This document shows, in pieces, positions 34,528 to 42,322 of a stretch of 64,000 nucleotides of DNA. How positions within the stretch are numbered: the first letter of the stretch is position 1; the number at the start of each line of letters is the position of its first letter. Both the position numbers and the translations under genes were made by a program. The DNA lies in contig NZ_KE384357.1 in the NCBI RefSeq assembly GCF_000425385.1, positions 22,579 through 86,578 of the forward strand, written 5' to 3'. Origin of the DNA: Pseudoduganella violaceinigra DSM 15887. GTDB taxonomy: Bacteria; Pseudomonadota; Gammaproteobacteria; Burkholderiales; Burkholderiaceae_D. The notes under the pieces were generated by a model. The model searched no databases and was not told where the DNA came from. It saw only the letters and a list, made by a program, of their open reading frames with translations.

Positions 34528-35463
34528 TCAACGAATGCCCCAGACAAATGGATCGCTCTGGTCCAGCACCAGGGTCGAGGTGGCGTTCACCCAGGCCTTG
34601 CCGCGGATGCTAGGCAGCACACGTTCGCCGTCGCGGCGGTACCTGCCTTCAAATACGCTGCCGACGATGCTTTCCTGGCGCCATACCTCGCCTTCGGCCA
34701 GCTTGCCGTCGGCCGCCAGGCAGGCCAGCTTGGCGCTGGTGCCGGTGCCGCACGGCGAGCGGTCGTAAGCATTGCCGGGGCACAGCACGAAGTTCTGGCT
34801 GTCGCCGGCGCCGCTGCGGGAATCGGCAAACAGTTCGATGTGGTCGATCAGGGCGCCGTTATCGCCGGTGATGCCCTGCGCTTCCAGCGCATCCTTGATG
34901 GCGGCGGTGTAATTCGACAGCTCGCGCACATTGGCGAGGTCGAGCTGGCGCCCATGATCGGATACCAGGAAGAACCAGTTGCCGCCCCAGGCAATGTCGC
35001 CCCGCACCACGCCATACGCCGGCACTTCGACCGGTACGGCAGCAGCTTTGCGCCACGACGGCACATTATTGACCGTCACGCTGCCGTCTTCATGCAGCTC
35101 AGCCTCCACCACGCCGACCGGCGTGTCGATGCGGTGCACGCCCGCGCTCAGGCGCCCCATAAACGCCAACGAAGCCACCAGCCCGATGGTACCGTGGCCG
35201 CACATGCCGAGGTAGCCGACATTATTGAAGAAGATGACGCCTGCGGCACAATCCGGCGCGTGCGGTTCACACAACAATGCACCCACCAGCACGTCCGAGC
35301 CGCGCGGTTCGCACACCACGCCGGAACGGAAACCATCGTGTTCGCTGCGGAAGCGCTCCAGGCGCTCATTCAGGGGGCCGCTGCCCAGGTCGGGGCCGCC
35401 GTCTATCACCAGGCGGGTCGGTTCGCCGCCGGTGTGGGAATCGATAATGGCTATGGTTTTCAT
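34528..35463 (-). CDS. lhpA: 4-hydroxyproline 2-epimerase (proline racemase family)
   Basis: 311 aa. Both catalytic cysteines are present: C88 in GMCGHGTIG and C238 in DRSPCGTGTSA. A Cys pair favours racemase/epimerase activity over the Cys/Thr dehydratases of the family. It converts trans-4-hydroxy-L-proline to cis-4-hydroxy-D-proline in the cytoplasm. It is the first gene of the operon, divergent from the PAS-AraC gene. Confidence 0.9.
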   Translation of the reverse strand: MKTIAIIDSHTGGEPTRLVIDGGPDLGSGPLNERLERFRSEHDGFRSGVVCEPRGSDVLVGALLCEPHAPDCAAGVIFFNNVGYLGMCGHGTIGLVASLAFMGRLSAGVHRIDTPVGVVEAELHEDGSVTVNNVPSWRKAAAVPVEVPAYGVVRGDIAWGGNWFFLVSDHGRQLDLANVRELSNYTAAIKDALEAQGITGDNGALIDHIELFADSRSGAGDSQNFVLCPGNAYDRSPCGTGTSAKLACLAADGKLAEGEVWRQESIVGSVFEGRYRRDGERVLPSIRGKAWVNATSTLVLDQSDPFVWGIR

Positions 35464-35572
35464 GCTTCACATCTTATGCCTAAGCGCTTCCTCCGTCTTG
35501 CATTGCCGGCACATTGAAGGTGACGAAATCTGCATAGTCATGTAAGAATTAACATATTCACCGGGAGGACCC

Positions 35573-36328
35573 ATGCCAGCAAACCTGTTAAATACCTTAG
35601 CGCGCAGCGATCTAGGCGCCAGGATCGATGACGTCTTCTTCGCGGAGCCCCTGTTCGACGCCTTGCCGGACGTGGTGTTCTTTATAAAGGACCGCGACGG
35701 ACGCTATGTGGTGGTCAACCAGGCCCTGGTCCGGCGCTGCGGGATGAAGGATAAGGCCGGCCTGCTGGGCAAGACGGCAAATGAGGTATTTGCCGCGCCA
35801 CTAGGCCAGCGCTTCCAGGCCCAGGACCAGTCGGTGCTCGATGGAGGCGTGCAGATCGAAGACCAGCTGGAACTGCACCTTTACCCCAACCGCGATCCCG
35901 GCTGGTGCCTGACGCAAAAACGCCCCCTGCGCGACGCCCGTGGCGCCATCGTCGGCCTGGCCGGGGTGTCCCGCGACCTGGCGATGGCGGACAACAAAAA
36001 CCCGGCCTATCACAAGGTGGCGGACGCTGTGCGATTGATCCATGAGAAGTTCGGCGAGACGTTGACGCTGCCGCAGCTGGCGCGCACCGCCAATATGTCG
36101 GTGGCCCAGATCGAACGCTACTTCGAACGCATCTTCCATCTCACCCCACGCCAGATGATCATCAAAACGCGCCTGGAAGCCGCCTCGCGCATGCTGGCCG
36201 GCGATGCCAGCGTGTCGGACATCGCGCAGGCTTGCGGCTACGCCGACCACAGCGCCTTCACCCGGCAGTTCCGCGCCACGGTCGGCGTAACGCCCAGCGA
36301 ATACCGCGTGCTGCTGCGAGAAGGCTAG
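35573..36328 (+). CDS. PAS-AraC family transcriptional regulator
   Basis: 251 aa. An N-terminal PAS-like domain (about 25-140; DVVFFIKDRDGRYVVVNQA) precedes a C-terminal AraC double HTH (about 155-248; MSVAQIERYFERIFHLTP, IAQACGYADHSAFTRQFRA). It has GGAGG before the ATG. Its divergent position next to the epimerase operon suggests it senses hydroxyproline or a product and controls the operon; the ligand is unknown. Confidence 0.85.
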   Translation: MPANLLNTLARSDLGARIDDVFFAEPLFDALPDVVFFIKDRDGRYVVVNQALVRRCGMKDKAGLLGKTANEVFAAPLGQRFQAQDQSVLDGGVQIEDQLELHLYPNRDPGWCLTQKRPLRDARGAIVGLAGVSRDLAMADNKNPAYHKVADAVRLIHEKFGETLTLPQLARTANMSVAQIERYFERIFHLTPRQMIIKTRLEAASRMLAGDASVSDIAQACGYADHSAFTRQFRATVGVTPSEYRVLLREG

Positions 36329-36378
36329 CTTGATGGCCCGCACATCCAGTGGGCGCTTTCGGTGAAACGCATCCAGCA

Positions 36379-36978
36379 TCAAGCGATGCCGTTGCGGCCG
36401 AACTCACGGTAAGCGGGACGTTCCAGAAGCAGTTCAACGTAAGCTTCGATTGCCGCAAAGCGAGGATGCCCAATGGGCGTCATCAGCCAGCGGTTCAGCG
36501 AGAGACCCAGCACAATATCGGCCACGGTGAACTGACCGCCGACGGCAAAAGGACCGCCGTCGGCAAGGTGGCGGTCAAGAATGCCAACGTTGCGGTTCCA
36601 GGCATCCGCGCTGGCCGCGACCTGCCCGGAATCCGCGAAGGCGGGGCTTTGCCGCACCAGCGCCATGAAGGCGTAGCGCCAGGAAGCGTTCAAGTCGGTC
36701 GCCTGCCAGTCCATCCACTGTTCGACGCGGGCCCGGGCTTGCGGCTCGGCCGGCAAGAGATCATCGCGCCCGGCCTTGCCGCACAGGTAGCGGCAGATAC
36801 TGTTCGACTCCCAGAGCACGAAATCGCCGTCGACCAGCACCGGCACCAGTCCGTTGGGATTCAGCGCAGCGTGTTCCGGCTGCCATTCAAGGCGCTCATA
36901 CGGCAAGCCGGTTTCGGCCAGGGTCCAAAGTACTTTGCGTACATTGATCGACGTCGTTTTTCCAATGAGTTTCAGCAT
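36379..36978 (-). CDS. Glutathione S-transferase
   Basis: 199 aa. The thioredoxin-like N-domain has LIGKTTSINVRKVLW, NGLVPVLVDGDFVLWESNSI (cis-Pro and the ES glutathione contact). The helical C-domain spans about 90-199. It lacks an N-terminal catalytic Ser/Cys that I can assign firmly (KTTSIN). ATG 36978 starts right at the fold, so the upstream extension was left out. Confidence 0.88.
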   Translation of the reverse strand: MLKLIGKTTSINVRKVLWTLAETGLPYERLEWQPEHAALNPNGLVPVLVDGDFVLWESNSICRYLCGKAGRDDLLPAEPQARARVEQWMDWQATDLNASWRYAFMALVRQSPAFADSGQVAASADAWNRNVGILDRHLADGGPFAVGGQFTVADIVLGLSLNRWLMTPIGHPRFAAIEAYVELLLERPAYREFGRNGIA

Positions 36979-37101
36979 GTCATGCCCCAGAGTGGTCTGC
37001 GCGGATTCTAGCATCGGCTCCAGGCCCAAACTTGACCCATGTCATGGCCCGCAGCCCCTGGGGGGACGAGACTGCACGCATCAATCTCCCTGGAGTCATT
37101 C

Positions 37102-37545
37102 ATGTACAAGCACATTCTCTTCCCCACGGACGGATCGCCAGCATCGAGCGAAGCACTGCATTGCGCAATCAGGTTCGCGCAGGAAGCTGGCGCGCGCGTC
37201 ACGGCCTTGCACGTGATTCCGGACTTCCACATTTTCACTTACCATCCGGACATGCTGGAAGAGACGCGTGGGGTCTACCTAAAGGACAGCGAAGTCCACT
37301 CGGCATCGGTCCTCGATGAAGTAGCCGAGGCGGCCAACGATTACAACGTTCCATGCGATGTGGTGCAGCGGCGCTCGGACCAGCCGTTTGAAGTCATCGT
37401 CGCCACCGCGCTCGATTATGGCTGCGACCTGATTGCGATGGCGAGCCATGGCTACAAAGGCGTGCGCGGCATGCTGCTCGGGAGCGAAACGCATCGCGTG
37501 CTCCCTAACACACCTGTGCCGGTACTGGTATTCCGTCCGCAATAA
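37102..37545 (+). CDS. Universal stress protein (UspA family)
   Basis: 147 aa. It carries HILFPTDGSPAS at the start and MASHGYKGVRGMLLGSETHRV near the end, giving the ATP-binding G-x2-G-x9-G(S) loop. GGAG lies 6 bases before the ATG. It is divergent from the GST gene. A stable inverted repeat (37622-37651) follows the stop by 76 bases. Confidence 0.92.
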   Translation: MYKHILFPTDGSPASSEALHCAIRFAQEAGARVTALHVIPDFHIFTYHPDMLEETRGVYLKDSEVHSASVLDEVAEAANDYNVPCDVVQRRSDQPFEVIVATALDYGCDLIAMASHGYKGVRGMLLGSETHRVLPNTPVPVLVFRPQ

Positions 37546-37621
37546 ACTGACGTTAAATCACCACAAACCGCGCCATCAAGGCCAAGAGATTTATGACGTC
37601 CCCGTCACACTACTTCATCGA

Positions 37622-37651
37622 ATTTGGACAAAAGGATCATTTTGTCCAAAT
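37622..37651. repeat. 12-bp perfect inverted repeat upstream of the PHP gene
   Basis: Arms ATTTGGACAAAA (37622-37633) and TTTTGTCCAAAT (37640-37651) with a 6-base centre. Further GGACA / TGTCC motifs occur at about 37654 and 37711. It could be a repressor site for the gene starting at 37770 or an AT-rich transcript end for the Usp gene; no T-run suits the latter. Confidence 0.45.
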
Positions 37652-37769
37652 CAGGACATTTCAAACCGGTTTATAAACGGATCGTCTTAATCCCCAAGGT
37701 TTTCCGAATTTGTCCGTCTCTCCGCGCTGCTGCATATTCTCGCCAACTATCACTGCACGGGGAAAAACC

Positions 37770-40178
37770 ATGACTTTCGCTTTACGCAAACTGGCGCTGG
37801 CAGCCGCTCTCGCGGCCATCGGCGCCGCCCAGGCATCCACCGCCGACCACCAGGAATTCGAAGCCACGCTGCACGCGCCTTACCGCGCCGCCGCCGGCGC
37901 CAATGAAGCGCGCAGCTTCACCCTCGAGTTCAGCTTCCCGCACACCCTGTCCGCGCAATCGGTCAGCTGGGTGCTCGAAGTCGTCGCGCCGAACGGCAGC
38001 GTGGTGGAACGCTGGGCCGGCGTTGAACGCCTGCAGGACAAGCCGGTGACCGTCAACGTCGACTGGGCCGGCCGCAACCGCCGTAACGCCCTGCCGAACG
38101 GCATCTACAAGGCGCGCCTGCGTGCCATGACCGAAAACGCCGGCGGCAGCATCGCTTCCGGCACCGACGCCGTGGTGCGCCGCGTGAACGGCTTCAAGGG
38201 CGACGTCGAAGTCCAGGAATGGGACATCGCCGTCGGCCAGCAGCAACAGTTGCAAGCCAAGGCGGCAGCTGCGCCAATGGCGATGATGGCGGCGGCGCCG
38301 GCCACCCTGCCGTACACCGTCTACTTCGGCAACATGCACAGCCAGACCAACCACAGCGACGGCGGCGGCAACCTGTCCAGCTGCACCGGCGCGCAAAACC
38401 CGCAATCGGCGGCTTACGGCCCGACCGATGCCTTCAACTTCGCCAAGTCGCACGGCCTGGATTTCCTGATGGCGTCCGAACATAACCACATGTACGACGG
38501 TTCGGATTCCACCAACACCTCCGCCAACCCGGCCACCGCCAAGGCGCTGTACCAGTCCGGCCTGAGCGAGGCGGCCAACTTCAACGCCGCCAACCCGAAC
38601 TTCCTGGCGATCTACGGCCTGGAATGGGGCGTCATCAACAATGGCGGCCATATGAACATCCTCAACTCGACCGAGTTGCTGGGCTGGGAGAGCAACAGCT
38701 CCGGCCAGCTGATCGCCGATACCTACACCGCCAAGAACGACTACGCCGGCCTGTACACCCTGATGCGCCAGCGCGGCTGGCTGGGCCAGTTCAACCATCC
38801 GTCGTCGAGCGGCCAGTTCCTGGTCAACGGCGTCGCGCTCGGCTACACCGCGGACGGCGACGAGGCCATGGCCTTGTGCGAAGTGATGAATACTTCGGCC
38901 TTCTCGACCAACACCACCGAGACCGAAACCAGCCGCAGCAACTATGAAGGCGCGTGCAAAAAGGCGCTGGAAGCGGGCTACCACGTTGCCTTCAGCACCG
39001 ACCAGGACAACCACTGCGCGAACTGGGGCGCCTCCTACACCAACCGCACCGGCGTGCTGATTCCGAACGGCACCCCGCTGGGCAGCGCCGCCTTCATGGA
39101 CGCCATCCGCGCCCGCCGCGTGTTCGCCACCATGGACAAGACATCGCAGCTGGTGTTGACCGCCAACGGCCACATGATGGGCGAGCGCTTCACCAACAAC
39201 GGCGCGCTGAATCTGGTAGCGGATTTCAGCAGCACCAGCGGCAAGACCGTGTCGACCGTGGAAGTCTATGAAGGCGTACCGGGCCGCAACGGCACCGTGA
39301 CCCTGCTGTCCAACACCGCCAACACCACCATTACCCCAGCCGACGGCGCCCACTTCTACTACGCCAAAGTCACCCAAAACGACGGCAATATCCTGTGGTC
39401 GGCGCCGGTGTGGGTGACCCAGGGCGGCGGTGGCGGCGATACCACGGCACCAGCCGTCAGCGCCTCCAGCAGCGGCACCAGCGGCACCGTCACCTTCAAT
39501 GCCACCGCGAGCGACGACGTCGGCGTGACCAAGGTCGAGTTCTACGTGGACGGCGCGCTGAAAGCCACCGATACCGCTTCGCCATGGACCTACGCCTTCA
39601 ACTCCAGCGCCGTTGCCAACGGCAGCCACGTTCTGACCGCCAAGGCTTATGACGCGGCCGGCAACAGCACGCTGTCCGCACCGGTCAATTTCTCGGTCAA
39701 CAACGCCACCGCGCAGCAGCTGCTGCAGAACAGCGGCTTTGAATCGGGCGCCACCGTCTGGAGCGCCAGCAGCGGCGTGATCACCAACGACGCCAGTGTT
39801 GCCGGCCACGGCGGCAACTGGAAGGCATGGCTGAACGGTTATGGCAGCGCGCACACCGACACCCTGTACCAGCAGGTGGCCATCCCTGCCAACGCCAGCA
39901 GCGCCACCCTGGGCTTCTGGCTGCAGATCCCGTCCGATGAAACCACCACCACCCAGGCTTACGACACGCTGAAAATCCAGGTGCGCAACAGCAGCGGCGC
40001 CGTGCTGTCCACGCTGGCAACCTACTCGAACCTGAACAAGGGCACCAGCTACGTGCAGCGCACCTTCGACCTGAGCGCCTACAAGGGCCAGACCGTGCGC
40101 ATCTACTTCGAAGGCGTGGAAGGCTCCACGGTGGCGACGTCCTTTATCCTGGACGACATCACGCTGAACGTGCAGTAA
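37770..40178 (+). CDS. Secreted PHP-type phosphoesterase with Ig-like and C-terminal beta domain
   Basis: 802 aa. A signal peptide (residues 1-23) is followed by a beta-rich region, then PHP-like metal-binding motifs: FGNMHSQTNHSDGG, DFLMASEHNHMYDG, GGHMNIL, FNHPS and STDQDNH. After a Gly-rich linker (GGGGGD) comes a bacterial Ig-like domain (TTAPAVSASSSG, VEFYVDGALKATDTASPW) and a C-terminal beta-sandwich (LLQNSGFESG ... SFILDDITLNVQ) found on secreted enzymes. The substrate could be nucleic acid or a phosphoester; not determined. Confidence 0.82.
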   Translation: MTFALRKLALAAALAAIGAAQASTADHQEFEATLHAPYRAAAGANEARSFTLEFSFPHTLSAQSVSWVLEVVAPNGSVVERWAGVERLQDKPVTVNVDWAGRNRRNALPNGIYKARLRAMTENAGGSIASGTDAVVRRVNGFKGDVEVQEWDIAVGQQQQLQAKAAAAPMAMMAAAPATLPYTVYFGNMHSQTNHSDGGGNLSSCTGAQNPQSAAYGPTDAFNFAKSHGLDFLMASEHNHMYDGSDSTNTSANPATAKALYQSGLSEAANFNAANPNFLAIYGLEWGVINNGGHMNILNSTELLGWESNSSGQLIADTYTAKNDYAGLYTLMRQRGWLGQFNHPSSSGQFLVNGVALGYTADGDEAMALCEVMNTSAFSTNTTETETSRSNYEGACKKALEAGYHVAFSTDQDNHCANWGASYTNRTGVLIPNGTPLGSAAFMDAIRARRVFATMDKTSQLVLTANGHMMGERFTNNGALNLVADFSSTSGKTVSTVEVYEGVPGRNGTVTLLSNTANTTITPADGAHFYYAKVTQNDGNILWSAPVWVTQGGGGGDTTAPAVSASSSGTSGTVTFNATASDDVGVTKVEFYVDGALKATDTASPWTYAFNSSAVANGSHVLTAKAYDAAGNSTLSAPVNFSVNNATAQQLLQNSGFESGATVWSASSGVITNDASVAGHGGNWKAWLNGYGSAHTDTLYQQVAIPANASSATLGFWLQIPSDETTTTQAYDTLKIQVRNSSGAVLSTLATYSNLNKGTSYVQRTFDLSAYKGQTVRIYFEGVEGSTVATSFILDDITLNVQ

Positions 40179-40184
40179 GGCGTT

Positions 40185-41141
40185 TCAGTTGCGTATCTCG
40201 CGCAAGCCCTTGCCAAGCTTGCGCCGCAACAGCGTGCGCAAGGTCACGCCGTCGCGATACCCCACCTGCTCAGCGATGCGGTCGACGTTCTGGTCGCTGG
40301 TCTTGAGCAGGTGGACTGCGCGTTCGATGCGCAGGTCCTGCACATAATTCACGGGCGTCTTGCCCAGCACCTCCTGCAGGCGCCGCGCCAGCGTGCGCTT
40401 GCTGGTGGCCAGCGAAGCCGCCGCCGCCTCGAGATTGAATCCCTGCGCCAGGTTTTGCCTCACCCAGCGGTCGAATCCCGCCACCAGCGGGTCAGCATGC
40501 GCCAGGTGGTCCGAGATCACATAGGCCGACTGCGCCGGCCGCGTATCCACCACCAGGTAGCGCGCCACCATCGCCGCCAGGTCCGGGCTCGCCTGCCGGA
40601 TCACGGCCAGCGACATGTCAAGGTGGCTGAGCGCCGCCCCCGCCGTCATGAACTGGCCGGACGCCACCACCATGCGCTGCGCGTCCAGGCGCACCAGTGG
40701 GTAACGCTGCCGGAACATGGGCGTCAGCCACCACGTCGTCGTCGCCTCCTGCCCATCGAGCAAACCGCTTTCCGCCAACACGAAGGTGCCGATGCAGGCG
40801 GCGGCAATACGCGCGCCGTCCCTTGCCAGCTCGCGCAGGGCATCGCCGGCGTCGGCCACCTCCGGCGTGCCCAGTGCCGCTTCCAGCGGGCCCGGCATCT
40901 TGTGGCCAATGGCTGGCAGGATCAGAAGGTCCGGCGCAGGCGCGCAAGCCAGCGATTTCACCGGCAACTGCATACCTTGGGCGCTGCGGACCGCTGGCCG
41001 CAAGCCTGCCAGCGTGACCTGGAATGAGGGCTGCGGCGCATCGAGCATGGGCGCCAGCTCATTGGCGGTGGTGAAGGCGTCCAGAACGGCCGAGAGCCCG
41101 GTGTCGAACACGCTTTCGAGAGCGAGCACGGTGATATTCAT
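40185..41141 (-). CDS. GlxA-type transcriptional regulator (DJ-1/PfpI plus AraC HTH)
   Basis: 318 aa. An N-terminal DJ-1/PfpI-like domain (about 1-165; ACIGTFVLAESGLLDGQEATT with nucleophile-elbow Cys) precedes an AraC HTH (about 215-315; LATSKRTLARRLQEVLGKTP). It is divergent from the small ABM gene at 41249, which it may control. No Shine-Dalgarno is evident before the ATG. Confidence 0.88.
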   Translation of the reverse strand: MNITVLALESVFDTGLSAVLDAFTTANELAPMLDAPQPSFQVTLAGLRPAVRSAQGMQLPVKSLACAPAPDLLILPAIGHKMPGPLEAALGTPEVADAGDALRELARDGARIAAACIGTFVLAESGLLDGQEATTTWWLTPMFRQRYPLVRLDAQRMVVASGQFMTAGAALSHLDMSLAVIRQASPDLAAMVARYLVVDTRPAQSAYVISDHLAHADPLVAGFDRWVRQNLAQGFNLEAAAASLATSKRTLARRLQEVLGKTPVNYVQDLRIERAVHLLKTSDQNVDRIAEQVGYRDGVTLRTLLRRKLGKGLREIRN

Positions 41142-41248
41142 GGCGCGATTGATACCAAAGATGTCAATCTCGCCAATTTAACGGCATTCGAAGCGCCGGT
41201 AAAGTAGCTCCATCGCAGTTTCGCGATCAACCCAACAAGGAGAAAGCC

Positions 41249-41548
41249 ATGATCAAGTACGCATTGTTCGCCCGTTTCGAAGCCAAACCGGGCAAGGAAG
41301 CCGCCGTTGCCGATTTCCTGCACACCGGCCTGGCGCTGGCCAAGCAGGAAGACGGCACCAAGTACTGGTTCGCACTGCGCCTTTCCGAACGCGTGTTCGG
41401 CGTGTTCGACGCCTTTGAAACGGAGCAAGCGCGCCAGGGCCACCTGAACGGCCCGATCGCGCAGGCCCTGATGGCGCAGGCGCCGGAGCTGTTCGCGGCG
41501 CCGCCCAGCATTGAACCGATCGAGGTGCTGGGCCTGAAAGCCGCGTAA
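41249..41548 (+). CDS. ABM-domain protein, putative quinol monooxygenase/antibiotic biosynthesis type
   Basis: 99 aa. A single ABM fold (ferredoxin-like): FARFEAKPGKEAAVADFL, YWFALRLSERVFGVFDAFE. A good RBS (AAGGAG) precedes the ATG. It has no membrane part. Members of this family are small dimeric oxygenases or haem-degrading proteins; the actual activity is unknown. Confidence 0.85.
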   Translation: MIKYALFARFEAKPGKEAAVADFLHTGLALAKQEDGTKYWFALRLSERVFGVFDAFETEQARQGHLNGPIAQALMAQAPELFAAPPSIEPIEVLGLKAA

Positions 41549-42310
41549 TTACTGGTCGTCCGAGGAGACGAAGTTGTACTTCTTCTTCAGCTCCTCCACT
41601 TCCGCCTTGTTGGATTGCATGAAGCGGCGGAATTCTTCAACGACCTTGGGATATTTGTGCGACGACAGGTACCACTGGCCGGAAGCATGCGGCAGGTCCG
41701 GGTCGTACACCACCGGTATCTGCGGAAGTTTGCGGATCCGCGTCCAGTAGTGGCGGGCGATACGGGTATTCATGTAGGCGCCCTCCACGCGGCGCATGAT
41801 CAGCTTTTCATAGAGCGCATCGTAATCGGCGGTTTCCTCGATACGCAGGGCGCCGAGCGACATCAACTGCTGGTAAGGATAAGGGGTGAAACCGAGCGGG
41901 ATGCCGAGGTTCTTCAAGCGGCCAACGCCGCGGCCCAGGTTTTCCGGCCGCACCAGCACCCCGTCGGTGAATTCCAATACCGGGGCATAGCTGATTTTCA
42001 GCTCCTTCTTCATCGCCACGACCCAGTTCGGATTGTCCGGGAAGGCCAGGTCGACCTGGCCATCGACGAACAGGTGGTCGCGCCGCTTCAGCGGATATAT
42101 CTCATAAATGAAGGTGTAGCCCATCTGTTTGGCGAAGGCGTCGAGGATGTCCTTACCCAAGCCCCCGTACTGCCCGTTCTTCACCTCGGAATACGGCAGC
42201 CAGTTCTTGTAGTCTTCGACGCCTACGGCGAAGGTTTTCTTGTCGGCCGCCTGCGCGGCGCCCAGGAACAGCACTGCCGCCAACGGCACGGCCAACAAGG
42301 AATGCCCCAT
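41549..42310 (-). CDS. Periplasmic solute-binding protein, family 3 type
   Basis: 253 aa. A signal peptide (LLAVPLAAVLFLGAAQA) is followed by a two-lobe family 3 binding fold (FAVGVEDYKNWLPYSEV, GGLGKDILDAFAKQMGY, VDLAFPDNPNWV). There is no permease or ATPase nearby. It lies 12 bases behind the NHL-repeat gene with GGAGGG, so they are co-transcribed. It may be a sensor rather than a transport component. A similar protein at 57098 is linked to a kinase. Confidence 0.85.
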   Translation of the reverse strand: MGHSLLAVPLAAVLFLGAAQAADKKTFAVGVEDYKNWLPYSEVKNGQYGGLGKDILDAFAKQMGYTFIYEIYPLKRRDHLFVDGQVDLAFPDNPNWVVAMKKELKISYAPVLEFTDGVLVRPENLGRGVGRLKNLGIPLGFTPYPYQQLMSLGALRIEETADYDALYEKLIMRRVEGAYMNTRIARHYWTRIRKLPQIPVVYDPDLPHASGQWYLSSHKYPKVVEEFRRFMQSNKAEVEELKKKYNFVSSDDQ

Positions 42311-42322
42311 AGCAACCCTCCG

